From Mesostigma viride (taxonomy: Eukaryota; Streptophyta; Mesostigmatophyceae; Mesostigmatales; Mesostigmataceae), in the NCBI GenBank assembly GCA_009746045.1, contig RPFO01000154.1:3604763-3651825 (forward strand): DNA of 47,063 nucleotides, written 5' to 3'. Of the stretch, positions 1-8,693 are shown one piece after another. Each line of letters begins with the position of its first letter. Position 1 is the first letter of the stretch. The translations under genes were made by a program, and so were the position numbers. Under the pieces are notes generated by a model that saw only the letters and a program-made list of their open reading frames with translations, did no database searches and was not told the DNA's origin.

Positions 1-98
1 TAGATAGCCGTCTTTCTTTAAGCATGAAACACCCCTCTTTCTTGCTGCATTGAACATCAGGCTCTACACTCGCGCGCACCGCCACCACACACATACAG

Positions 99-453
99 CA
101 GTCCAAGGTGGACACCGTCCAGTTTGTGCTCGCATTGTAATATGAGTACATAACCCTCTTTCCACCTGTCAAATTCGATGCTTTACTGCTGCCTCCCCTT
201 GCAAACAAGCAGTCCAACGTGGACACCATCCAGTTTGTGCTCGCATTGTAATATGAGTAGATAACCCTCTTTCCACCTGTCAAATTCGATGCTTTACTGC
301 TGCCTCCCCTTGCACACACGCAGTCCAACGTGGACACCATCCAGTTTGTGCTCGCATGAGTAGATAACCCTCTTTCCACCTGTCAAATTCGATGCTTTAC
401 TGCTGCCTCCCCTTGCACACAAGCAGTCCAACGTGGACACCATCCAGTTTGTG
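99..453 (+). repeat. 111-bp tandem repeat carrying a duplicated 3' splice site and exon start
   Basis: The block CAG plus TCCAACGTGGACACCATCCA plus GTTTGTG recurs with its acceptor CAG at 99, 210, 321 and 424. Spacing is 111, 111 and 103 bases; the last interval lacks about nine bases. Between copies lies intron-like sequence (CTTTCCACCTGTCAAATTCG). Only the copy at 424 runs on into the long coding exon; in the first three the exon-like part ends after GTTTGTG and passes into GCTCGCAT. The first copy has diverged slightly (AAGGTGGACACCGTCC). The array is therefore an intron built from duplicated exon-junction units. Confidence 0.9.
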
Positions 454-2109
454 CCGGGCTCTGAGGCCTATCGCCTGCTGAGCCGAGACCCGGCCGATAA
501 CCCGATCAAGGGCCTGGTGCCTGGATTCATGCGCGCGGTCATCAAGGCGGTGGGCAACTATGGTGAGTTTCCTAGTTTTGAGGCAACGTGACTCAGTAGT
601 TTCGTGAGTTTAGCAAGTGCAACGGGCTACCTGGGCGATTTTTCATAGTCAAGGCAGTAGATTGTGGATTCAAGGAAGTAGAAACAAATCAAGAATAATG
701 ACAGCCTCAAAACTAGGTTGAGATTGGACAGCCGTGGCGGGCACGTAATGTTTTTACTTCCAGATGGAGAGATGCCTTCCTATTTCCCACTAAGAACACT
801 TTGGGTGCCCCCCGCTCGGTCTCATCCAGCACGCCGTCCGACTGCCAGTGTTTTCTCGCCCACCCCATGCCTGCCCACCCATTGGTTGCATACTGTTTTC
901 TTGCCCACATTCGATCCCGTCGCAACACCCAGCGTCGTGCGTCCAGCCTGCACGCCACTGCCCTGTCAAGCGAGTATTGACTAAAATAGGAATAGACGAT
1001 AAAGTGCCCATGAAGTAGTGCTATTTGTACATAAAGTAAGCCATGCTCAAACTTTCTTTCTAAAGAAATAAAAACATACGATATAGGCTTGTGTCTTGTA
1101 TTTTTTTAGTGACCTACGTGTGTCAACACCACTGCCGCCTATGCCACCTCACGTTTGCAAACCATTTCTGTAAACCACCTCGTGTTTGTTACTCACACCA
1201 ATTATTTGTACTTGTTATTTAACTATATTGTTGTTATTTAATAAGACTTGTTATTTAACTTCGTTTTACCGCAGGGGACATCTACGCGCGCAACGTGGAG
1301 GCCGTCATTCCGCGCCAGGGTACCCACAATAACCTCTGGACACACGAGGGGAAGCTCACGCCCTCCATCTGGCTCACCGATTCCGGTGAGTGCGTGTTGG
1401 CAGGGCAGCCAGGATTGAGCCAGTTTCAAGCCTTAGCCATTCTCTGAAGCCGGAGCTTCGTGCCATTTGAAAGCCAAGCCTGAGCCATTTTAAAGCCAGA
1501 GTTTCAGGCCAGTGTGATGCCGGTTGAGCCAGAGTGCAGCCATCAAAGAGCCCGGTGTGTGATCCTCTCCTTTCTCTTTGCTGACCGCCTCGTTCTTCCC
1601 ACCCCCTTTGGACGCATCCACTCTTTTCCCTTTCTTTTTCGCCCCCCTCCCCCACATACATCCTCTCTTTGGATGCATCCACTCTTTCTCTGTCTTCTTG
1701 CCCCCACCCACACCCCCCACACCCCCTCGTACCAGATCATGGGATCAACCCCCCCCAAATCTACGCGCCCCCAAGGGGAGGCGAGGGTGGCGGCGGGACC
1801 AACGACTCCACCGCCATCGGTCTCGGTATCGGGCTGGGCGTGGGCCTGGGCCTCTTCGTGCTGATCATCATCCTCGTCCTCGTCTTCCTTCGCAAGAAGA
1901 AATCGGAGGACAAGCCCGCGCTTGCGGGCAAGTACGCGGTGCCGAACACCGGTCTGCCCCCCCGCGCGCCCTCGGTGGGCGCCAAGCACAACGGGCCCAA
2001 GTCTTCAGCAGCAGCGAGCAGCGTGGCCAGCGGGTCGCTGCGCGAAGATGCGATGCTGAAGAAGGATCGGTCGCTCACGCCCATCCCCTTCCTCTCCGAC
2101 GAGCTTTAA
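427..2109 (+). CDS. Solute-binding-protein (amino-acid ABC type) C-terminal domain fused to a transmembrane helix; 3' exons only
   Basis: Three exons join with consistent phase: 427-562, 1275-1385 and 1736-2109, with GT-AG introns at 563-1274 and 1386-1735 (both phase 1). The spliced product reads SNVDTIQFVPGS..., then FMRAVIKAVGNYGDIYARNV, then GTHNNLWTHEGKL and IYAPPR. The order AVGNYG-(D/E)IYxRN, NNLWT and YAPPxR is the C-terminal signature of bacterial family-3 solute-binding proteins for general or acidic L-amino acids (AapJ/GltI type), where the protein normally ends at YAPP. Here a Gly-rich linker follows, then a hydrophobic segment of about 25 residues (IGLGIGLGVGLG to LVLVFL), then RKKK and a basic/Ser tail of about 65 residues. 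I infer a type I membrane protein with the binding domain outside the cytoplasm. The N-terminal exons lie left of the window. Family assignment is by motif memory; ligand is unknown. Confidence 0.75.
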
Positions 2110-3194
2110 ACCGCCCTCTACCACTCTACCAGAAGCCGGTTTCTTATGCTTGAAGCCGCTGATAGGCGCTCGCTCGCTCGGATTTCGTTCCTGTCGGTCG
2201 AGCTATAAATAGGCCATGGATATAAAGGTATTTTTGTCATGGAAGCCTGTCATAGGGGCTGCCGTGCGAAACGTTCATGCGCACCCATCGCGTTCCTCTG
2301 GGATGGTCTCTTGCTCTCGGATGAGTTCGGGATGAGCCTTTGATGAGACTTGAAGACAGCGTTCAGAAGTTTTGGAAAACACTTTGAGAATCCTGTGAAA
2401 TGCCTTTGAGAGGCTTTTCTCAGGGGTAGTTGTAGACGAGCTCGGAGCGACCGCTTTGCAGGGCCACACCACAGGTTGCCTTGCTGTGAGCTATGCAAGG
2501 CAGTCAGATGCCCCCCCCACGAGGCAACCCTTTAAAAAATGTGGTGGGATTCCAGGTTTTTTAGAGGGGTTTGTGTGGGCGGAGTGTTGAGGCGGTTGAT
2601 CGAACGAGCTTTGGATGAGCCTTTGATGCGCCTTTTCGAAGAAGGGACAGGGAATGGACTGTAGACCAGCTCGGAGCGCCTGGTGTGGGCGGGTCTTGAG
2701 ATGTATCAGATGAGTTCCTTAAGTGCCTTTCCAGGGCTGGTTAATAATGAGCTCTCAGGTTAGCCTGCGATGTGGACGAGCTCGGAGTTTTGGTGTGCTT
2801 CCTAACGTTGCATAGGAGGCGGTGTTATTAAATGAGTCGAACCCAGTAGGATTGGGAGGCGTGCCCAACCAAGTTCACGCTGTGGCGTGATGGTACCCTA
2901 CTCACATTGCCATTGGGTTTATTGCCTGCCTGCCTGCCTTCTTGCCAGCGGGCAGGTTACTGCTCTCAGCAGTACATGTTCCTGCTCCCATTGTGGGATA
3001 ATTAGCGACTTCGACATTTCCTCTGGTAGGTGCATGCACACAACCAGTAAGTGGGTACATGATAATGGCATGAAGGTCCCAGGAACCTGTATAGCATGGG
3101 GCCTCATGTCAATTGATATATGCCCTGCATATACGCAGTTTTCTGCCTTACCCAGTGCCTGGTTACGAGCTCATGGATATCTATCGTTAATTAA
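2110..3194. other. Spacer with degenerate repeats
   Basis: No convincing gene. Loose copies of a phrase with GACGAGCTCGGAG or GACCAGCTCGGAG occur near 2435, 2665 and 2773, together with GAGCCTTTGATG at 2333 and 2617, suggesting a decayed tandem unit of about 200-280 bases. A TATAAATA string at 2204 sits 100 bases after the stop of the preceding gene; with no gene downstream I do not call it a promoter. Confidence 0.4.
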
Positions 3195-3612
3195 TTAATT
3201 TATTTATTTACACGTAACTGCGTCACGTGAGCATAAGTCCTCAGGGAAATGAATATGGGATGGGGTGGATCATGGAGCTATCTATAGTTCCTTCGGCCCC
3301 ACCGTCTAGGTCATCTAGTCGCTCTACACGTAAGCCAGCCATAATTTCAATGCACAAGGCTACGCATTTCCATCACCATTCATCTTCATCATCCTGAACG
3401 ACTCGAACACGCGGACAAGATAACGGCAGGCTCGAGCTACCATGGTCCGGATTCTCCCGATTTCTGGCCTGCACTGGTTGTCACCTTGATCTATAGTTCC
3501 TTGCAGGGTTGCGGGCACCACCCGGCCCGAATTGCTGTGCATGCCAAACTTGGTCACATGCGGGGCCCCCACTGATTAATTAATTTACACGTAACTGCGT
3601 CACGAGCCACGA
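3195..3612 (+). repeat. Dispersed repeat R1 next to (TTAA)n, interrupted by a retroposon
   Basis: After a TTAATTAATT tract comes TACACGTAACTGCGTCACGT GAGC, then TCCTCAGGGAAATGAA and GGGATGGGGTGGAT. The same block recurs at 12555-12640 and 13112-13165 on this strand and inverted at 12830-13100, each next to TTAATTAA. The half after 3503 (GCAGGGTTGCGGGCAC, CCAAACTTGGTCACATGCGG, GGCCCCCAC) matches the inverted copy too, so R1 is about 210 bases once the insertion at 3294-3488 is removed. The head of R1 reappears at 3578. It has no coding potential that I recognise. Confidence 0.7.
3280..3502 (+). mobile_element. 195-bp retroposon with 14-bp target-site duplication
   Basis: ATCTATAGTTCCTT occurs at 3280-3293 and again at 3489-3502, exactly flanking 195 bases (3294-3488) that are absent from the other R1 copy at 12830-13100. 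That is a textbook insertion with a 14-bp duplication. The + strand end CTGGTTGTCACCTTG is shared, inverted, with shorter copies at 20700-20771 and 33253-33282, which fits 5'-truncated copies of one family sharing a 3' end. On the minus strand there are strings resembling tRNA promoter boxes (TAGCTCGAGCCTG; GTGTTCGAGTCG) about 31 bases apart, but the truncation pattern argues for + orientation, so a tRNA origin is not established. No poly-A tail is seen. Confidence 0.75.
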
Positions 3613-3745
3613 GATAACCATGGCTGACGGCGGAGCTCATAACTTTCACGTTTGGGCACCAAAATCAGCCGTGTGTATTACAATCGCTTCATCTTTCTAA
3701 GACGCACACGCTGATATATTTTCCCGAAGCCATCACGCAAATATT

Positions 3746-4929
3746 ATGACGAGCAAACACTCCTCTACGCAACGCAGCCTGGCGGCTGCGCTAAGGCCTG
3801 AAAATACGTCTGCAGCTCCGGCTCACAGCTTCGCCCTCAGGCCCTGAATTGGCAGCGGTGCCACTAGTCAGGCACTGCATGGTGGTTGCCCAGGACCCTT
3901 CTGGTCGGCCGGGCTCGCCTCGCCATCGGCATCGCCTGAGCCCAAACGCAGCCGCCCTGACGGACAACGGCCTCGCTGGACCAAGGTCGCCTTGACGTCA
4001 ACCGCCTATGCATGCATGGCTACCGGGGTCAGCAGCAGAACCCTTCTTGTACAGCATGACTCGGATGGCGGAGGCTCATCAGAGAGCAGAACATGCACGG
4101 TACGTTGCAGAACGCCAGCAGAAGCTCCCGCACCGCCAGGTTGAGGGGTCTTGAGCAGATCGGCCGAAAGGCGGTCGGCACCGACCGCCGCATCGTACCG
4201 CCAAGCAAGCAAGGGCACCATCCAAGTCCTCCCAACTGGTGAAGGGGTGGACGGCGTCGATCGTTGGTGGCAAGGCAGCCCAGCTTCAAGGCGGGGACTT
4301 GGTAGTCCGCGGCCAAGGAGGGCGTCGCGGGCGGCGGGGGGTCCAGCAACACCAACATGGGCGCCCGTCGAGATCGACGGGCGCTGTCAGAAGCCGCCGG
4401 TGGGGGGGGGGGAGGCGCGAGCCCCCGCCCCGCCGCCCGTCAAGGAAACATTCATGGGCCAACCATGCAGCGGTCAAGGCTGACCGGGGCCGCGCCGTCC
4501 CCCGCGTGCTCCCGACCGGGGCGCGCTGCCGCCGGCCGGCGAGCCGGTCCGGATCACTTGAGGTGGTAGGTACACATTTCCTTGCCCTTCCTTGCCCTTC
4601 CTTGCCCTTCCTTGCCCTTCCTTGCCCTTCCTTGCCCTTCCCCACTCACGGGACAAGGCGGCTCCCCCACCAGTCCTGCTCACCTTCCCCTCCCCTGAGG
4701 ACAAGCAGCGCCTTAGTAAGGAAGTTCCTCTCTCGTCGCATGAGGTTGCACGACCTCACCTCAGTGGACGCTGGACGACGACCTGACCCCCGCTCAGCAG
4801 CAGCAGCGACGCAACCTGTGGCCTGAATACCTCCGCCACAAGCAGGACCCCCAGAAGCCCAAGGTGTACTGGAGGGGCGGGGCCGACCTGACGATCAACC
4901 ACAAGATGTGGTCGCCCCCTGCGGGCTAG
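3746..4929 (+). pseudogene. LINE ORF1-like protein, degenerate
   Basis: The ATG at 3746 gives MTSKHSSTQRSLAAAL, matching unit B (MANKRASTQRSLAAAL), but reading stops after about 33 codons and the middle is shifted between frames. The C-terminus recovers at about 4660-4929: a PVLLTF-like start, then DDDLTPAQQQQRR, LWPEYL and VYWRGGADLTINHKMW. This DDLT...RR...LWP.YL...WRGA..HV.HK pattern is the C-terminal RNA-binding region found in ORF1 proteins of L1-like LINEs. The central part is diverged and contains a run of six CCTTGCCCTT units at 4581-4640. Not expected to make protein. Confidence 0.7.
4579..4641 (+). repeat. 10-bp tandem repeat, six copies
   Basis: CCTTGCCCTT is repeated six times without error, within the decayed ORF1 and directly before its conserved C-terminal part. 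In the intact relative (unit B) this position has no such array, so it arose after the copies diverged. Confidence 0.95.
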
Positions 4930-5424
4930 AATAGCCATAGCTTGAATCATTGGTAGTCACTGCCGCCATGGCCTGAGCCATGCCTAGAATGTTTGCCTAG
5001 CCGAGCCACCATACCTAGTCACGTGCCCCGCTAACGCACGGTACACAACCAGCCATAGCCTTAGCTTAGCCTTTGTACACATATGCATGCAGCCATGCTA
5101 CGTCCTGGCTATGATCAGATTACTTGCCCACTGCTCCTTGTTATGATATGCTCACATGGGTCTTATGAAGTGAGACAACTATTGCACCCACGTACAGAAC
5201 TTGCCGGATCGTCTATCGTGTCCGATTGCTGCTGTGGCATGCCTCTGCATGGCATGAAGGAGAAAGGGGGTCTCTGCCCTTTCTTCCTGCTGTGCAGTCA
5301 CGTGTGTATTAATTAATTAATTAATTCCTGACTTGTGCACACACAGGGATTAAAAGCACTGCGGTGCTCCGTGACTCCCCAACGGGAGCACAAGTTTAAT
5401 TAATTAATTAATTCCTTGCCCTGG
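4930..5424. other. 3' untranslated part of unit A and (TTAA)n tracts
   Basis: Non-coding. (TTAA)n tracts lie at 5309-5326 and 5394-5414. Between them is GTGCTCCGTGACTCCCCAAC GGGAGCAC, a near-palindrome that also occurs, inverted and next to ATTAATTA, at 36670-36705. It therefore looks like the shared 3' terminus of this LINE family just before its TTAA tail. Confidence 0.6.
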
Positions 5425-6658
5425 TTTAGGGTTTGGGCCATCCTAGCTCTGCATGGATTGGGTACCACCAGCGTTTATTGCTGCCATTCGTCGACTGTAT
5501 GAGGGCTCACGTACAGGCAGAAGTGCGGACTGCGGAAGGCACCACCCCACCATTCCCCCTTCACCACGGAGTAATATGGCAAGGTTGTGTCCTGTCCCCA
5601 TACCTGTTCATTATTGTCGTGGATCATGTCATGCGCCGGGCACGTGCGTGCTTTACTGCTCTTGAGGGTTTCCAGCCCGGCCGTTGGACATCCTAACGCG
5701 CGCGAACACGGCGGGGTTGACCCGGGCTACCGCCTGTCCGACCTGATTTATGCGGATGACACCATGCACGGGCTCATCGCGCGCCCCGAGCACATTCATG
5801 CAGACCTCAGTGGCTGGACTGTCTGGGCTTGGATCGAGGCGAGGGCGGTGGGGCTGGAGATTAACTAGTGTTAAAACTGAGGCGATGGTGATTGGGGCTT
5901 CCAGTCGCCCGCCGCTCAGTGCCGCGGCTGCTAGACGCGACGGAGGTCCCGTTTCGTGATCGCTTCAAACTGCTGGGGAGCATGCTCCCTGACACCGCCG
6001 ACGATGCCCGCATCGGCCTGCGGGCCTGGGCTACCAAGGCATCGCTCGCTCAAAACCTACTGGCACTCGAAGGCCCTCGGCGAGCACCGCAAGCGCGTGC
6101 TCGATCCTCAAGGTCCTGGTCCTCACGGTGCTCACCTATGGCGCCGAGGCATGGACGCTCACGGACACGCTGGCGGCCAAGCTAGACGGCACGGTAACCA
6201 GGATATGCTCCGTCAGGCCCTGAATGTAGGGTTTTCCCAGCATAGGTCTTTAGAATCTTTGTACCAGGGCATGCCTCGCATTTCGGACGAGATTAGACAG
6301 CGTAGGATAGCATTCGTATAGGATATCTTGCTCGCACCAGCCAGAGTAGACACCGACCTCGGTCTGGCCGGCCCCCAGTGGCTTGGCCAGCCAGGGCGGC
6401 ATATCCTGACCTGGCCTGGCCCCAAGGACATACCTAAGAAGGTAGGCAAACATGCCACGACCTACCCACAGCAGTTGCTGCATGGCCGACCTAGTGGTCC
6501 CAGCCCCGTTTGAACATCGAATTCACTCCCTCTCTCTTGCTTGAACTGCTGTGCAGGACAAGAAGAGGTGGAAGACCATTGTCCAGGCTCATGCATACGC
6601 CCGCCCCTGTGGGCAAGCCCCCTCCCGGCCCAAGCGGAAGGGGCGGTTTGCTGAGTAG
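5425..6658 (+). pseudogene. Non-LTR reverse transcriptase, truncated and frameshifted
   Basis: RT motifs are spread over several frames: IRRLYEGS, then GCVLSPYLFIIVVDHVM (RT block 4, about 5585-5640), then LIYADD (catalytic YADD, about 5741-5760), then FRDRFKLLGSMLP, then SLESLYQGMPRISDEIRQRR and AGPQWLGQPGRHILTWPGP near 6240-6430. The C-terminus PKRKGRFAE ends at the stop 6656-6658. The intact relative on the minus strand at 36902-37977 shows the same order. At least four frame changes make it non-functional. The endonuclease and N-terminal RT are absent because of 5' truncation. Confidence 0.85.
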
Positions 6659-6800
6659 AATAGGTAGGGTTTTCTAGATTAGATTAGCTTAGAGTTAGAT
6701 TAGTTCGGTTTCGCGGCTCTGCCCATCTCCATCCATCCAGCATGCAAGGGAATATGTGCTATGTACATGAACGGAGTCATGTTATAATTTTTTACCCTGG
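5425..6800 (+). mobile_element. 5'-truncated LINE copy (reverse transcriptase part)
   Basis: This copy starts almost directly after the (TTAA)n tract ending at 5414 and includes RT blocks, the C-terminal region and a 3' untranslated sequence ending near 6800 (GTCATGTTATAATTTT). It is 5'-truncated within the RT domain. The start at a TTAA tract mirrors the copy at 12290. Confidence 0.75.
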
Positions 6801-7139
6801 TTGCGAGCTTGGCAGGCAGGCGTGCGGCATGACTAGCTTAATATCCACACAAGCCAAAATGTTGATCGACACGAAATTATTGACAGATCTCAATGTACAT
6901 ACACTACTAGCTTGAAAGGGGCCTAGAGGCCCACAGTATCTAGAGGACAGCTCGGATGAGGATTATATGCCCATCTAGTGGTTGGGGCATGATGCAGACG
7001 ATATATTTGTCTGTTTGTCTAATTATTTTTCTATTGAGATTAGCATAGTACTCTGTGCCATGCCTATGCACATGGCACGCAAGTACTTACTTAGATGCCA
7101 AGTGTTGGCCCTCCCCCCCAATTCTGTCAATTTCGGGGT

Positions 7140-7541
7140 GCATGACGGTTCCGCAGTGCTTATGTATGGTGCCGAGGCGTGGACACTCACGGACACACGA
7201 CGGCACGGTTTACAGGATTCTCCGACAGGTCCTGAATGTAGGGTTTTCCAAGCGTAGGTCATTAGAGTCTTTGTACCAGGGCATGCCTCGTATTTCGGAC
7301 GAGATTAGGCAGCGTAGGATAGCATTTGTAGGACATCTTGCTCGCACCAGCCAGGTCGACACCGCCCTTGGTCTGGCCGGCCCCCAGCGGCTTGGTCAAC
7401 CAGGGCGGCATATTTTGACGTGGCCTGGCCCCAAGGACATTCCCAGGAAGCTAGGGAAACCTGCCATGAACTACGTCCAGATGTTGCTGGCCGACCTAGT
7501 GGTCCCAGCTCAGTTTGAACACCGCATCCACTCCCTTTTCT
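7140..7541 (+). mobile_element. LINE fragment: C-terminal part of reverse transcriptase
   Basis: Translates to LMYGAEAWTLTDT, then after a frame change QVLNVGFSKRRSLESLYQGM and RISDEIRQRRIAFVGHLART up to AGPQRLGQPGRHILTWPGPK and FEHRIHSL. It matches 6180-6530 closely at DNA level. It breaks off at 7541, exactly where the 5' end of unit B (TTCTAAGACGCAC) begins, so unit B inserted into it. The preceding 6800-7140 is AT-rich with no gene seen. Confidence 0.8.
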
Positions 7542-8445
7542 AAGACGCACATGCTGATATAATTTTCCGACGCTATTACGCAATATATGGCGAATAAACG
7601 CGCCTCGACGCAACGCAGCCTGGCGGCTGCGCTCGGCAATGAAATTAATACGTCTGCAGCTCAGGCTGCAGCTCCGCCATCAGGTCCGGCAGGCAGCGGT
7701 GACACTAGTCGTGCACTGGTGGTCGTCCAGCAACCTCCCGGGCTTAACGCCTCGCCATCTGCATCGCCTGACCCCAAGCGCACCCGCTCAGCCGACAACA
7801 CAGGAGGGTCTTCACGCCCCTCAGAACCGAGCTTTCGGCTCCGGCCTTTCAAGGTCGAAGAGTACGACTGGGCCCACCCGTCTCCGACCGATGCTCTGCG
7901 ATGCATCTTCTACGGCCGGGGACTACGCTTCCCTTTACGACCTGTGCCTCCATCTCCACGACAACAATCGCCTCATCCTCCCGGACGGCCGCCTCTGGCG
8001 ACACCTCACCCTGCTGCCCGGGTGCACCCGCCCCGAACTCCAGCACGCCATCCTCAACTCCCTTCTCCAGCGCTCCGACGGCGAGATCTGGGCTCCATCC
8101 ATCACCGCCCCCACACTCCGTTCCATCCTGACGGAAGCCTTCCAGCAGCACGTGACCCCCCTTGCTGCCGACATTTCAGCAATCGGCGGCACGCTGACTG
8201 CTGAACTTCCTCACATTTCCACCGCCGCCGCCTCCACCTCCACCGCCGTTTCCGCCTTCACTGCCGACATCAAAGCCCAGCTCCTCGACCTCGACCAACG
8301 CCTTCAAGCCACCGCCATGCACCGCCCTTGAGAGCTTGCATGACACCGCTGGCCTCACCGCCCAAGCGGTGCAGGAAATCGCTGCCCAGCCGGCACCTGC
8401 TGGCCCGGCCAGCGATGTTCCCTCCACCTGGGCGGACTTGCTTAA

Positions 8446-8483
8446 CCCTTAGTCGGGAAACTACCCGACCTGTCGGGTAGTTT
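8446..8483 (+). repeat. piggyBac left end: 13-bp TIR plus subterminal palindrome
   Basis: The TIR CCCTTAGTCGGGA is followed at 8458-8483 by AAACTACCCGAC, two bases (CT), and GTCGGGTAGTTT: a perfect 12-bp inverted repeat sharing the GTCGGG core with the TIR. The right end has the TIR (11312-11324) but not this palindrome. Likely a transposase-binding or end-pairing site; this is inference. Confidence 0.9.
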
Positions 8484-8693
8484 GACTAACGGTCAAATTT
8501 CGCGCCGCGCCGAGAGCGCCGCGCCACTTGTGACGGATGACAGTTGTCCGGTGGGTCTGGGGACACTTAGGGACGAAGGTGATGCATTGGTTTGGGGGTA
8601 ATATCCGCCATAGCCGTGAAATTATAGGGCTGTTATCACAGGGGGTCACGTGACTTTGGCGGGAAAATTTCGACCGAACGCGCGCGCGCGGAT

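Larger units (their letters stand above)
3690..5330 (+). mobile_element. LINE-type unit A: ORF1 only, with (TTAA)n tail
   Basis: The 5' end TTCTAAGACGCACACGCTGA and the start of ORF1 match unit B at 7541. The unit runs through a degenerate ORF1 (3746-4929), then about 380 bases of non-coding 3' sequence, and ends in a (TTAA)n tract at 5309-5326. No reverse transcriptase lies between ORF1 and the tail, although RT-bearing copies lie just beyond it. Unit B has the same arrangement, so the missing RT is not an accident of this copy. Confidence 0.65.

Noticed and set aside
2197-2215. TATA box (CTATAAATAGG)
   Set aside because: No gene starts downstream on this strand; chance occurrence in an AT-containing spacer.
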